Source: Rhizobium herbae
Lineage (GTDB): Bacteria; Pseudomonadota; Alphaproteobacteria; Rhizobiales; Rhizobiaceae
Length of the DNA: 64,000 nt
Assembly (NCBI RefSeq): GCF_017873135.1
Contig: NZ_JAGGJV010000007.1
Coordinates: forward strand, 1-64,000
Reading direction: 5' to 3'
Position numbers and translations under genes: made by a program. The notes under the pieces were generated by a model that was not told the origin of the DNA, did no database searches, and saw only the letters and a list, made by a program, of their open reading frames with translations. Shown here in pieces: positions 26,418-34,951 of this stretch. The stretch's first letter is position 1. Every line of letters begins with the position of its first letter.

Positions 26418-27409
26418 TCGAGATCCTGAACACCGGACCTTTGAACACGATCCAGGATATTGGCCGGCCGGGCTATCGCGATATCGGCGTCACGGCGAGC
26501 GGTGCCATGGACCCCATGGCGCTGAAGATCGCCAATCTGCTGGTCGGGAATGACGAAGGCGCTGCCGCGATCGAAGTGCAGACCTTTCCGTTCCGCCTCC
26601 GTTTCAGCGGAGCGACGGCCTTCGCGGTGACAGGTGGCGGGCGTGCGGCCCTCGACGGTGTCAGTCTTCCGCCCTGGTGGTCGCAAACGGCCGGTGCAGG
26701 GCAGGTTCTCGAACTCCTGCCGTCTCCAGCGTCGGCGCGCGCCTATATCGCCTTTGCAGGAGGGTTGGACGTTCCGCTCGTTCTTGGCTCGCGCAGCACG
26801 TCGCTGCGGGGTGCATTCGGCGGGATCGACGGTCGCTCCCTGACCAATGAGGATATCCTTCAGCTGGGTGAGCCTGCCCGGACGGTCTTCGCCGCCGACG
26901 GGCTGGGCGTCGTGCCACCGGCAACCGCCCTGTCCGCATTGTTTCCGGTCGCAGCGGACGGCACACTGCTTGTCCGGGCTTTGCCGGCTGGCGAACACGA
27001 CCTTTTTGGCGCCGATGCCGAACGCTTCTGGAGCCAAAGCTGGAAAATCTCCGCTCAAAGCGACCGGACCGGCTATCGGCTTTCCGGCGAGCCCGTGCGG
27101 CCCACGGCGCCGGTGGAAATGCGCTCCTACGGGATCGTTCCGGGTGTCGTTCAGGTGCCGCCCGGTGGTGAACCCATCGTGCAGATGAGCGACGCCAATA
27201 CCGCGGGCGGATATCCGAAGATTGCCGGCGTTCTCGAAGCCGATCTCTGGCGGCTCGGCCAGGCGCGCGTCGGCAGCCGTCTGCGTTTCGTCCGCTCTTC
27301 GCATGCCGAGGCGCGGACGCTCGACCGGGCCATTGCCGCCTATGTGGACGATATCAGCAACACCTCTCAGATGGTCGCGCGCGCGCTGAAGACGATGGCA
27401 GGACGATGA
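26414..27409 (+). CDS. pxpC: 5-oxoprolinase subunit C / KipA-like carboxyltransferase subunit
   Basis: 331 residues of the PxpC/KipA/allophanate-hydrolase-subunit-2 family. It opens with IEILNTGPLNTIQDIGRPGY and SGAMDPMALKIANLLVGN, both diagnostic, and ends with MSDANTAGGYPKIAGVL. The only start at the right place is a TTG at 26414 overlapping the PxpB stop (TTGA), so translation is probably coupled. With PxpB it should form the active site that opens or carboxylates a cyclic amide such as 5-oxoproline. Confidence 0.9.
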   Translation: MIEILNTGPLNTIQDIGRPGYRDIGVTASGAMDPMALKIANLLVGNDEGAAAIEVQTFPFRLRFSGATAFAVTGGGRAALDGVSLPPWWSQTAGAGQVLELLPSPASARAYIAFAGGLDVPLVLGSRSTSLRGAFGGIDGRSLTNEDILQLGEPARTVFAADGLGVVPPATALSALFPVAADGTLLVRALPAGEHDLFGADAERFWSQSWKISAQSDRTGYRLSGEPVRPTAPVEMRSYGIVPGVVQVPPGGEPIVQMSDANTAGGYPKIAGVLEADLWRLGQARVGSRLRFVRSSHAEARTLDRAIAAYVDDISNTSQMVARALKTMAGR

Positions 27410-27435
27410 GCAAGCCTGGGACAAGGAAAGAACGG

Positions 27436-28203
27436 ATGAAGATCGACCTGAATTCCGACATGGGCGAGGGCTTTGGCCCCTATCGTCTTTGCGATGACGA
27501 GGCTTTGATGAAGGTCGTCTCCTCCGCCAACATCGCCTGCGGCTTCCATGCCGGCGATCCCGACACGATGGCACGCATGGTTCGCCTCGCCAAGGAGAAC
27601 GGCGTCGGCGTCGGCGCCCATCCGGGACTGCCCGACAGGCTGGGTTTCGGCCGCCGCGAAATGCCCTTTTCCGCCGACGAGCTGCGCCAGCAGATGCTCT
27701 ACCAGCTGGGCGCTCTGACGGCGATTGCGAGAGCTGAACAGGTATCCGTCGCCCATGTCAGCTTCCATGCCGCGATGGGCAACATGGTCAACCGCGATCC
27801 GGTTCTGGCCGATCTGATGATGGACGCGATCCGCACGGTCGATCCGAGCCTGATCGTCTTCGCCATGCCCGATAGCATCATTGCGCAAGCCGCCGCTCGC
27901 GCGGGCCTGAAAACCCTGCTCCTGTTTCTGGCCGACCGCGCTTACGATGCGCATGGCAAACTCGTCGCCCGTGGCTTGCCCGGGGCCGTTATCAAGGAGG
28001 AAGACGCTCTTCGCGCCCGCGTCCGGCAATTCCTGAAGATCGGCACCGTAACGACCATCGAGGGCGAGACGCTTGCAGTTCCGGCGCGCTCCATCCTTGT
28101 TCACAGCGACACGCCGGGATCGTTGGAACTCGCGCAGATCGTGCGCAGCGAGATCGAGGCGACGGGCGCGACGATCGCCCCGGCGGCCGAGATCGTCGGC
28201 TAG
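27436..28203 (+). CDS. pxpA: 5-oxoprolinase subunit A (LamB/YcsF family)
   Basis: 255 residues of the LamB/YcsF family. It starts with the family signature MKIDLNSDMGEGFGPYRLCD and has SANIACGFHAGDP and GVGVGAHPGLPDRLGFGRR. PxpA works with PxpB and PxpC to hydrolyse 5-oxoproline to glutamate using ATP. I chose the ATG at 27436 because family members begin here; an ATG at 27406 overlapping the PxpC stop would add ten residues and is also possible. No separate lactam transporter lies inside this operon. Confidence 0.9.
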   Translation: MKIDLNSDMGEGFGPYRLCDDEALMKVVSSANIACGFHAGDPDTMARMVRLAKENGVGVGAHPGLPDRLGFGRREMPFSADELRQQMLYQLGALTAIARAEQVSVAHVSFHAAMGNMVNRDPVLADLMMDAIRTVDPSLIVFAMPDSIIAQAAARAGLKTLLLFLADRAYDAHGKLVARGLPGAVIKEEDALRARVRQFLKIGTVTTIEGETLAVPARSILVHSDTPGSLELAQIVRSEIEATGATIAPAAEIVG

Positions 28204-28251
28204 TTCCAAACCTTCCTTGTTTCTCCTTCAACACCACGAAAGCCCTGTCCG

Positions 28252-29454
28252 ATGCCGACAATCGCCGACCGCCTCAAGAACGTTTCCATCTCGGCCTCCG
28301 CCGCCATGACGCAGCGCGCCCGGGAGCTTGCCGCGCAAGGCGTCAACGTCATCAGCCTGTCGGCCGGCGAGCCCGATTTCGCCTCGCCGACGCACGCGGT
28401 CGAGGCGGCACATGCCGCAGCCCTTGCCGGTGATACCAAATATCCGACGATGGACGGGACGCCGGCGCTTAAGGCGGCGATTTCGCGCAAGTTCAAGCGC
28501 GAAAACAATCTCGACTACGATGCAAGCCAGATCGTCGTCTGCGGCGGCGGCAAGCAGGTCATCTTCAATGCGATGCTGGCGACCTGCAATCCCGGCGACG
28601 AGGTGGTGATCCCGGCACCGTCCTGGATCAGCTATGCGGATATCGTCAAGTTTGCAGGTGCGTTGCCCGTGCAGGTCGCCTGCCCGCAGGAAGCCGGCTT
28701 CAAGCTGCGCGCCGAGGACCTGGAGGCCGCGATCACGCCCCGAACGAAATGGCTGTTCCTGAACTTCCCGAACAATCCCACCGGTGCGGCCTGCTCGCGC
28801 GCGGAGATGAAGGCGATCGCCGACGTCATGCTGCGCCACCCGCATGTGTGGATCATGACCGACGACATCTACGAACACCTGATCTATGACGACTTCGAAT
28901 TCTGCACGATCGCCGAGGTCGAGCCGAGGCTTTACGATCGTGTTCTGACCGTCAACGGCGCGTCCAAGGCCTATGCGATGACGGGCTGGCGGCTCGGGTT
29001 CTGCGGCGGACCGAAGGACCTGATCTCCGCCATTGCCAACGTCAACGGCCAGAACGGCGGCGGCACGGCGACCGTTGTTCAGGCGGCGGCCGCCGCCGTG
29101 CTGGATGGACCGCAGGACCTGCTTTTCGAGCGGGCCGCCATCTACAAGCAGCGGCGCGACTTTGTCCTTTCCGAACTGGCAAAAATCGATGGCCTCAAAT
29201 GCCACAAGCCGGAGGGCGCCTTCTACATCTTCCCTAATATCTCGGGCCTGATCGGCAAGACGAGCAAAGGCGGGCGAAAGATCGAGAGCGACACCGATTT
29301 CGTCATGGCGCTCGTCAACGAGCATCATGTGGCGACGGTGCAGGGCGCCGCCTATGGCATGAGCCCGTTCTTCCGCATCTCCTATGCCACCAGCATGGAA
29401 AAGCTGACGGAAGCCTGTGCCCGGATTTCCCAGTTTTGCGCCGAGTTGCGCTGA
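28252..29454 (+). CDS. Class I/II aminotransferase, aspartate-type
   Basis: 400-residue PLP enzyme of the AspC/AatA-like group common in rhizobia. The PLP lysine is Lys239 in NGASKAYAMTGWRLG. Substrate-binding pieces SAGEPDFASPTH, FLNFPNNPTGAACSR and the C-terminal FRISYATSME (carboxylate-binding Arg) are all present. It follows PxpA after 48 bases and is probably co-transcribed. It could move the amino group of glutamate or aspartate released by the lactam pathway to a keto acid that the RraA-type enzyme then cleaves; that link is my inference. Confidence 0.9.
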   Translation: MPTIADRLKNVSISASAAMTQRARELAAQGVNVISLSAGEPDFASPTHAVEAAHAAALAGDTKYPTMDGTPALKAAISRKFKRENNLDYDASQIVVCGGGKQVIFNAMLATCNPGDEVVIPAPSWISYADIVKFAGALPVQVACPQEAGFKLRAEDLEAAITPRTKWLFLNFPNNPTGAACSRAEMKAIADVMLRHPHVWIMTDDIYEHLIYDDFEFCTIAEVEPRLYDRVLTVNGASKAYAMTGWRLGFCGGPKDLISAIANVNGQNGGGTATVVQAAAAAVLDGPQDLLFERAAIYKQRRDFVLSELAKIDGLKCHKPEGAFYIFPNISGLIGKTSKGGRKIESDTDFVMALVNEHHVATVQGAAYGMSPFFRISYATSMEKLTEACARISQFCAELR

Positions 29455-29464
29455 ACTTTCGGCG

Positions 29465-30379
29465 TCACCCGCGCGGCGGCTTCAGCCGCGCGGTCAGTTC
29501 GATCAGGATGTCCTTGACCGCTTCGGCGGGTTCTGAGAGCGGCGTGTGATCGGAGACGCACAGCGACAGCGTTTCCTCGATCCGAGGCGAGACCATGCGG
29601 CAGATCAGCGGCTCGCTCGCCTCCGTAATGATTCGGTCGGCGATGGCCCTGGGCATGATCGTTGCTCCAAGGCCGATGCTGACGGCTCGCGTCAGGGTCC
29701 TGACGATTTCCACTTCGCCGACGACTTTCAGATTGGTTCGGGTCCGCGTGAACGCCGTATCGACGGCGCGCCGGACGAAATTGTAGGCGGGCGGCATCAG
29801 GAACGGAAGGTTGTCCAGCGCCGTGATGGGGACCGGCTTGTCATCGGCCTCGATGGCGAAATCCGGGTGGGCCACCAGAAAGAATTCCTCGCTCAACAGG
29901 GGCTCGAAACGAACGCCCTTGATCGGCCCGGAACCATGGATCAGCGCCATCTCCAGACGGCCGGTCATGATCATCTGGCTGTAGGTCTGGCCGACGCTTT
30001 CGGTCAGATGCAGGAGAATGCCGGGGTGGCGCTTGCGCGTCTCTGCCAGGAGATCGACAGAGAGCGTGGCAGCGCTGCTGAAGGGCACAAGCCCGACCGA
30101 TACGCGGCCGGCAAGCGAGTTTCCGGCCGCAGACGCATCAGCCTGGGCCTGGTCCATCTGGCGCAGGATGATCTGCGCATGACGATAAACGGCATGCCCG
30201 GCATCGGTCATGCTGACGCCCTGCTGGCTGCGGTTCAGAAGCTTCTGGCCGAAATGCTCTTCCAGTGACGCGAGTTGCTGGCTCAAGGCCGGTTGAGCCA
30301 CATGCAAGATATCGGCGGCGCGCGTGATGCTGCCGGAATCGACGATGACGATAAAGGATTTGAGCCGCCTGGTGTCCAT
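29465..30379 (-). CDS. LysR-type transcriptional regulator
   Basis: 304-residue LysR protein. The helix-turn-helix region reads SITRADILHVAQPALSQQ with one extra Ala, and the effector domain runs from about residue 90 (AGRVSVGLVPFSSAATLSVD). It is divergent from the SDR/amino-acid importer operon, with 255 bases between. Its 3' end converges with the aminotransferase gene 10 bases away. It probably controls the importer operon. Confidence 0.92.
   Translation of the reverse strand: MDTRRLKSFIVIVDSGSITRAADILHVAQPALSQQLASLEEHFGQKLLNRSQQGVSMTDAGHAVYRHAQIILRQMDQAQADASAAGNSLAGRVSVGLVPFSSAATLSVDLLAETRKRHPGILLHLTESVGQTYSQMIMTGRLEMALIHGSGPIKGVRFEPLLSEEFFLVAHPDFAIEADDKPVPITALDNLPFLMPPAYNFVRRAVDTAFTRTRTNLKVVGEVEIVRTLTRAVSIGLGATIMPRAIADRIITEASEPLICRMVSPRIEETLSLCVSDHTPLSEPAEAVKDILIELTARLKPPRG
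29469..29493. terminator. Stem-loop at convergent gene ends
   Basis: Perfect 9-base stem CCGCGCGGC / GCCGCGCGG with a 7-base loop, located in the last codons of the LysR gene and 15 bases past the aminotransferase stop. Its place between converging genes suggests a shared terminator, though no T-run follows on either strand. Confidence 0.45.
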
Positions 30380-30429
30380 TGTGACGCAATCGATCCGATC
30401 ATTTTAGCGGATATGGTACAGCCGTTCAC

Positions 30430-30439
30430 TGCAATTGCA
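30430..30439. promoter_or_regulatory. Palindrome in divergent LysR/SDR region
   Basis: Perfect 10-base palindrome TGCAATTGCA in an AT-richer stretch 51 bases upstream of the LysR start and about 195 bases before the SDR gene. Position and symmetry suit a LysR operator, but no second copy is obvious. Confidence 0.35.
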
Positions 30440-30634
30440 AATCGAAAAATACAATAAATTTCATGCGCTTACGGAATGACATGTCGATCGGCATGCCAAA
30501 TTTCGGGGCTCCATCGGCCGGCAACTGCATAATTCTTAGGCGCCATAAGGCTTGCTTATTGCTCCAGAGATAATCGGTCTTAGGCAGGGCTTTGAAGTTC
30601 AACTAATGTTCAAAAAACAACAGGGGAATAAGAA

Positions 30635-31429
30635 ATGTCGTTTTCCGATTACAGGACAGCGCTGGTCACGGGCGCCTCTTCCGGTATTGGCGCGGCCGTC
30701 GTCGAACGGCTGTGCCGGGAAAATATCGAGGTTCACGCGCTTGCCCGCAGCGCCGAGCCGCTTCGGAAGCTCGCAGAAAAGACCGGCTGCATTCCCCATG
30801 CCATCGACGTGACCGATCGCACGGCGCTTGCCGAACTGACGGCGCGGATCGAGTTCGACATCCTCGTCAACAATGCCGGCGTCGATCGTCCCAAGAAATT
30901 CCTGGAAGCCGACGAAGGCGATATCGATCTTCTGGTCGACGTCAATCTGCGTGCAGTCCTGCATCTCTGCCGCATGGTCGTGCCGGGCATGGTCGCGCGC
31001 GACAACGGCCATGTGATCAACATTTCCTCGATCGCCGGTGCGTATAACTTTGGCGGTAACTCCTCCTATCACGCGACGAAGGCGGCTGTGAGCATGCTGT
31101 CCAACCAGCTGCGTCTCGATGCCTTCGGCAAACGTGTGCGTGTGACGGAAATCTGCCCAGGCCGGGTCGCGACCGACATTTTCGCGCATGTCCATGGCGA
31201 CGACCCCTCGATCCGCGAGCGCTTCATCGACGGTTTCGAACTGCCGGAAGCCGCCGACATCGCGGAGGCCATCGCCTTCGCCATCGCAGCACCCATCGCG
31301 GTCAATATCGGCCATATGGAGATCACGCCGACACTCCAGGTGATGGGCGGGCTCCAGACTGCCAGACCCGCAACGCCGCGCGCCGTGTCGTCTTCCAAAG
31401 GGCCGACCACCAAAGGATCGAAGCCGTGA
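30635..31429 (+). CDS. Short-chain dehydrogenase/reductase
   Basis: 264 residues of the classical SDR family. The NAD(P)-binding motif TGASSGIG is at residues 12-19, LVNNAGV follows in the middle, Ser lies in NISSIAGAYN, and the catalytic Tyr145 and Lys149 are in YHATK. The ribosome-binding site AGGGGAATAAGAA precedes the ATG. Its stop overlaps the first permease gene by 4 bases, so it is the lead gene of an amino-acid importer operon and probably oxidises or reduces a hydroxy or keto group of the imported compound. Confidence 0.9.
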   Translation: MSFSDYRTALVTGASSGIGAAVVERLCRENIEVHALARSAEPLRKLAEKTGCIPHAIDVTDRTALAELTARIEFDILVNNAGVDRPKKFLEADEGDIDLLVDVNLRAVLHLCRMVVPGMVARDNGHVINISSIAGAYNFGGNSSYHATKAAVSMLSNQLRLDAFGKRVRVTEICPGRVATDIFAHVHGDDPSIRERFIDGFELPEAADIAEAIAFAIAAPIAVNIGHMEITPTLQVMGGLQTARPATPRAVSSSKGPTTKGSKP

Positions 31430-32133
31430 CGGGGTTTGATCTCTCAGCGATCCTGACCAACCCGGAATTCGTCGCGATGCTGCTGCACGGCATCGAGATG
31501 ACGTTCGTCATCGCCATCGGTTCCTGGATCCTGGCGATGACGCTCGCCATCCTGCTGCTTGCGCTTCGCTTCTCGCCCGGTCGCTTTGGCAATGCCTTCG
31601 TCGCCGGCTATGTCTCCTATCACCGCAACGTGCCCACGCTCGTCCAGCTGATGCTGTGGTACTTCGGCATCTTCACGCTCTTGCCCGACTGGCTGACCTA
31701 TTGGCTGGCAAGCCACAACGCCGAGGCGATCTTTGCGATCATCGGGCTCGGGCTTTGCCAGGCCGCCTATTTCAGCGAGGATCTGCGATCCGGGCTTCGC
31801 TCGGTGAGCCCCGGACAGATGGAAGCCGCCCGCGCCCTTGGCCACGGCTACATATCGGCGATGCGCTTCGTCATGATGCCGCAGGGGGTGCGCAACGCAT
31901 TGCCGCCGCTGATCAACCACAGTGTTTCGCTTTTCAAGAACAGCAGCCTTGGCGTCGTCATCGGCGCGTCCGAGCTGACACATGCGGTCAAGGAGATCGA
32001 GAACCTCAGCTTCCGGACGTTCGAGATCTACCTGATCGGAACGTTGCTCTATCTGTTCTTCTCGCTTCTCATCATGGCCGGCGGCGCCTATGTGTCCATG
32101 CGCGCCGACCCCGCCACGAGGGCGCGGGCATGA
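31426..32133 (+). CDS. Amino-acid ABC transporter permease
   Basis: 235-residue inner-membrane permease of the polar amino-acid transporter family (HisM/GlnP-like). The N-terminal hydrophobic spans begin MLLHGIEMTFVIAIGSW. The EAA loop QMEAARALGHGYISAMRFVM contacts the ATPase. It starts by overlapping the SDR stop and ends by overlapping the second permease (ATGA), so it belongs to a tightly coupled set. Confidence 0.9.
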   Translation: MTGFDLSAILTNPEFVAMLLHGIEMTFVIAIGSWILAMTLAILLLALRFSPGRFGNAFVAGYVSYHRNVPTLVQLMLWYFGIFTLLPDWLTYWLASHNAEAIFAIIGLGLCQAAYFSEDLRSGLRSVSPGQMEAARALGHGYISAMRFVMMPQGVRNALPPLINHSVSLFKNSSLGVVIGASELTHAVKEIENLSFRTFEIYLIGTLLYLFFSLLIMAGGAYVSMRADPATRARA

Positions 32134-32888
32134 TCAACGATATCGTCGCCATTTTCCACGATTACTGGCTCCTGCTCCTGATCGGGCAGTATCCGAACGG
32201 ACCGCTGGGCGGGCTTGCCAACACGCTGATCCTGTCGGCGCTGAGCATCGCTCTGGCATTTCCGCTCAGCATCCTGCTAGCGCTGGCGCGTCTTTCCAAA
32301 TGGCCGTTCCTGCGCTGGCCGGTCACGGTGCTCGTCTACGTGACGCGCGGCGTGCCGCTCCTAATGCTCATCCTCTGGAGCTACTTTCTGGTTCCCTTGC
32401 TGACGGGCGCGGATGTCCCGAGTTTCGTGACGATGCTGACGACACTCGTCGTCTATCAGGCCGCCTTTCTCAGCGAGGTGGTGCGGGCGGGGATCGTCGC
32501 GCTTGGCCACGGGCAGATGGAAGCGGCCAAGGCTCTGGGACACGGTTATTTCGGTGCGATGCGCTTCGTGATTTTGCCGCAGGCGCTCTACAACATGATC
32601 CCGAGCATCCTGTCGACCTTCGTATCGACGATCAAGGATACGACGCTCGGCTATGTGATCAACGTGCCGGACCTCACCTTTGCCGCGAGCCAGGTCAACA
32701 ACCAACTCCTCACGCAGCCCTTCCAGGTCTTCCTCATCCTGGCGGTTATCTACTACGCGATCTGCTGGTCTCTGACCCACGTCGCCTATCGTCTCGAGCG
32801 CCGGATCACCCGCAGGCGCGCCGGTCTTAACGGCGTCCGTGCGGCGACCGTGATCGCGCCCGTCAAAATCATATCGGAGCAGCTATGA
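32130..32888 (+). CDS. Amino-acid ABC transporter permease
   Basis: 252-residue partner permease with the same fold; the EAA loop reads [20 protein letters not shown] and several hydrophobic spans precede it. I chose the ATG at 32130, which overlaps the previous stop. Its own end overlaps the ATPase start by 4 bases. Together with the other permease it forms a heterodimeric channel for a polar or acidic amino acid. Confidence 0.9.
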   Translation: MINDIVAIFHDYWLLLLIGQYPNGPLGGLANTLILSALSIALAFPLSILLALARLSKWPFLRWPVTVLVYVTRGVPLLMLILWSYFLVPLLTGADVPSFVTMLTTLVVYQAAFLSEVVRAGIVALGHGQMEAAKALGHGYFGAMRFVILPQALYNMIPSILSTFVSTIKDTTLGYVINVPDLTFAASQVNNQLLTQPFQVFLILAVIYYAICWSLTHVAYRLERRITRRRAGLNGVRAATVIAPVKIISEQL

Positions 32889-33649
32889 CCCCGTCAGTTT
32901 CACCGCAGGATGTGAATGCGATCCGGATTTCCAAGGTCTCCAAGCAGTATGGCGACTATCAGGTCCTGAAGGATATCGACGCTGAGGTTGCCAGAGGCGA
33001 AGTCGTGGTCATCTGCGGTCCATCCGGCTCCGGCAAATCGACATTGATCCGCACGATCAACCGCCTTGAAGAGATCAACAGCGGGGCGATCTCCTTCGAC
33101 GGCCAGAACATTCATGCTCCGATGAAGACCCGCGATCTCAACCAGCTCCGCAGCCGGATCGGCTTCGTCTTCCAGAACTTCAACCTTTTCCCGCATCTGT
33201 CCGTGGTCGACAATGTTTCGATGTCGCCCGTCCGGGTGAAGGGCGTCGCTCGCGATATTGCCCATGATAAAGCTCTGCTTCTGCTCGACCGCGTCGGGCT
33301 GGTGGACAAGGCCAATGCTTATCCGGGCCAGCTGTCTGGCGGCCAACAGCAGCGCGTGGCCATTGCCCGTGCGCTCGCCATGGAGCCGCCGGTCATGCTG
33401 TTCGACGAGCCGACGAGCGCTCTCGACCCGGAAATGGTCGGAGAGGTTTTGGCCGTCATGAAGAGCCTGGCTGCCGACGGCATGACCATGCTGTGCGTCA
33501 CCCATGAAATGGGCTTTGCCCGCGATGTTGCCGACCGGATCTGGTTCATCGATGCCGGCCAGATCATCGAGATGGCGACACCGGAAGAGTTTTTCACCAA
33601 TCCCCGCCATCCCCGCGCTCAGCGTTTTCTCGCCGATCTGCGGCACTGA
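32885..33649 (+). CDS. Amino-acid ABC transporter ATP-binding protein
   Basis: 254-residue ATPase of the GlnQ/HisP type. Walker [10 protein letters not shown] at residues 45-53, signature [14 protein letters not shown], Walker [13 protein letters not shown], switch His in CVTHEMGFA. The length is normal and no regulatory C-terminal domain is present, as usual for this group. Followed after 28 bases by the binding-protein gene. Confidence 0.94.
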   Translation: MTPSVSPQDVNAIRISKVSKQYGDYQVLKDIDAEVARGEVVVICGPSGSGKSTLIRTINRLEEINSGAISFDGQNIHAPMKTRDLNQLRSRIGFVFQNFNLFPHLSVVDNVSMSPVRVKGVARDIAHDKALLLLDRVGLVDKANAYPGQLSGGQQQRVAIARALAMEPPVMLFDEPTSALDPEMVGEVLAVMKSLAADGMTMLCVTHEMGFARDVADRIWFIDAGQIIEMATPEEFFTNPRHPRAQRFLADLRH

Positions 33650-33677
33650 CCTCAACAAAAACCAAAGGAGAACAGCA

Positions 33678-34514
33678 ATGACCATGAAATGCATCGCCCT
33701 CAGTTTTGCCATCGCGGCGACCGCAGCCATCACTCCCGCCAAGGCCGATCGACTGGCCGATATCCTGTCCGCCAAGACCCTGCGCTGCGCGACCTTCGCC
33801 GACGTGCCGCCCTTCGCCTCTCCCGATCTGAAGACCCGCGAAATGGCCGGCTTCGATGTCGATCTCTGCAATGCGATCGCCAAGCAGCTCGGCGTGACGG
33901 CCGAGGTCAAGCCGGTCTCCGTCGAGGCGCGCGTGCCGGAAGTCAAGCTTGGCCGTGTCGACATCACGGTCGCCAACCTCGCCTACACCCAGAGCCGCGC
34001 CGAACAGATCCAGTTCAGCGACCCCTATTATCTCGCCAAGGAAATGCTGATCGTTCCGGCCGATGATGCCGGCCAGACAAAGGCCGATTTCGCCGGCCAG
34101 CGTATCGCCTCCACCAAGGGCTCTACCTCGGAAATGTCGATCAAGCTCAACAAGTCCGAGCCCCTGACGTTCCAGGATACCGCATCGGCCTATCTCGCCG
34201 TCCAGCAGGGCAAGGCGCGCGGCATGGTGGCCAATACGATGACGACGACGAAGTTCGTCAACGAGTCCCAGACCAAGGGCAAGAAGATGCGGATGATCCC
34301 GGATCCGATGCTCTTCCAGCCGATCGGCATCGGCATGGCCAAGGATGAGCCGGCCCTGACTGCCAAGATCAACGAAGCGCTGCATGCGCTCGACGCGGCA
34401 GGCGAAATCAATAAAATCTGGGACAAGTGGCTTGGCCCGAACACCGAATACAAAATGACCCGAACAGACAAAGTTGTTCCGATTGGCGAGCTGAAGTTCA
34501 CGCCAATTCCGTGA
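33678..34514 (+). CDS. Amino-acid ABC transporter substrate-binding protein
   Basis: 278-residue periplasmic protein of the bacterial extracellular solute-binding family 3. It has a Sec signal peptide (MKCIALSFAIAATAAITPAKA) and the family block FDVDLCNAIAKQLGVTAEVK. The strong ribosome-binding site AAAGGAG lies before the ATG at 33678, which may raise its level relative to the membrane parts. Last gene of the SDR operon; a hairpin follows. The ligand is probably an amino acid or close derivative. Confidence 0.92.
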   Translation: MTMKCIALSFAIAATAAITPAKADRLADILSAKTLRCATFADVPPFASPDLKTREMAGFDVDLCNAIAKQLGVTAEVKPVSVEARVPEVKLGRVDITVANLAYTQSRAEQIQFSDPYYLAKEMLIVPADDAGQTKADFAGQRIASTKGSTSEMSIKLNKSEPLTFQDTASAYLAVQQGKARGMVANTMTTTKFVNESQTKGKKMRMIPDPMLFQPIGIGMAKDEPALTAKINEALHALDAAGEINKIWDKWLGPNTEYKMTRTDKVVPIGELKFTPIP

Positions 34515-34563
34515 GCGGCCGGTAGGCGAAGGATCGCATACTTCGCTTAACAGATTTGTCAGA

Positions 34564-34595
34564 GCGCCGAGGTTGTGATGGCACATCCTCGGCGC
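34564..34595 (+). terminator. Hairpin after importer operon
   Basis: Perfect 9-base stem GCGCCGAGG / CCTCGGCGC with a 14-base loop, 50 bases past the stop of the binding-protein gene. There is no T-run, so it may act as an mRNA-stabilising hairpin or a weak terminator. Confidence 0.5.
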
Positions 34596-34951
34596 CTGGG
34601 TTAGGAGGCAGTACTACCGTCTGGGCTCTTGCAGGCGGCATTTCGATCTCTTTGTGAGCCAAAGATCAGGGGTTCAGGGATCCAAATCCCTTCAAGGCGT
34701 CCGGCGTCGATATTCAATTTGGAGAGATCGGTGACACCGCGCAAACCCCTTGCGTTGGCAGTATACAATCACTAGGCGCTTGCGGTTTCATCATACTCCC
34801 GGGCACCAACAGTCTTCAGTCGCATTCCTTGTTTGACGGTGCCATTTCGTGATCGGCGAGATCGACCGTCTAATCGTTTTTCGCAGCTGCTTTCGCCTCT
34901 TCGCTCAGGGTCTCACAGAAGGCGACGCACCGCTTGCCGAAATCTCGTCTG
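34596..34951. other. Intergenic region, nothing recognised
   Basis: 356 bases between the importer operon and the end of the LLM monooxygenase gene. I see no domain-bearing frame. On the minus strand a short Lys/Ala/Glu-rich open stretch continues past the LLM stop in another frame (to about 34870) and may be debris of a lost neighbour. A small hairpin GGGAT/ATCCC lies near 34677. Confidence 0.4.
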
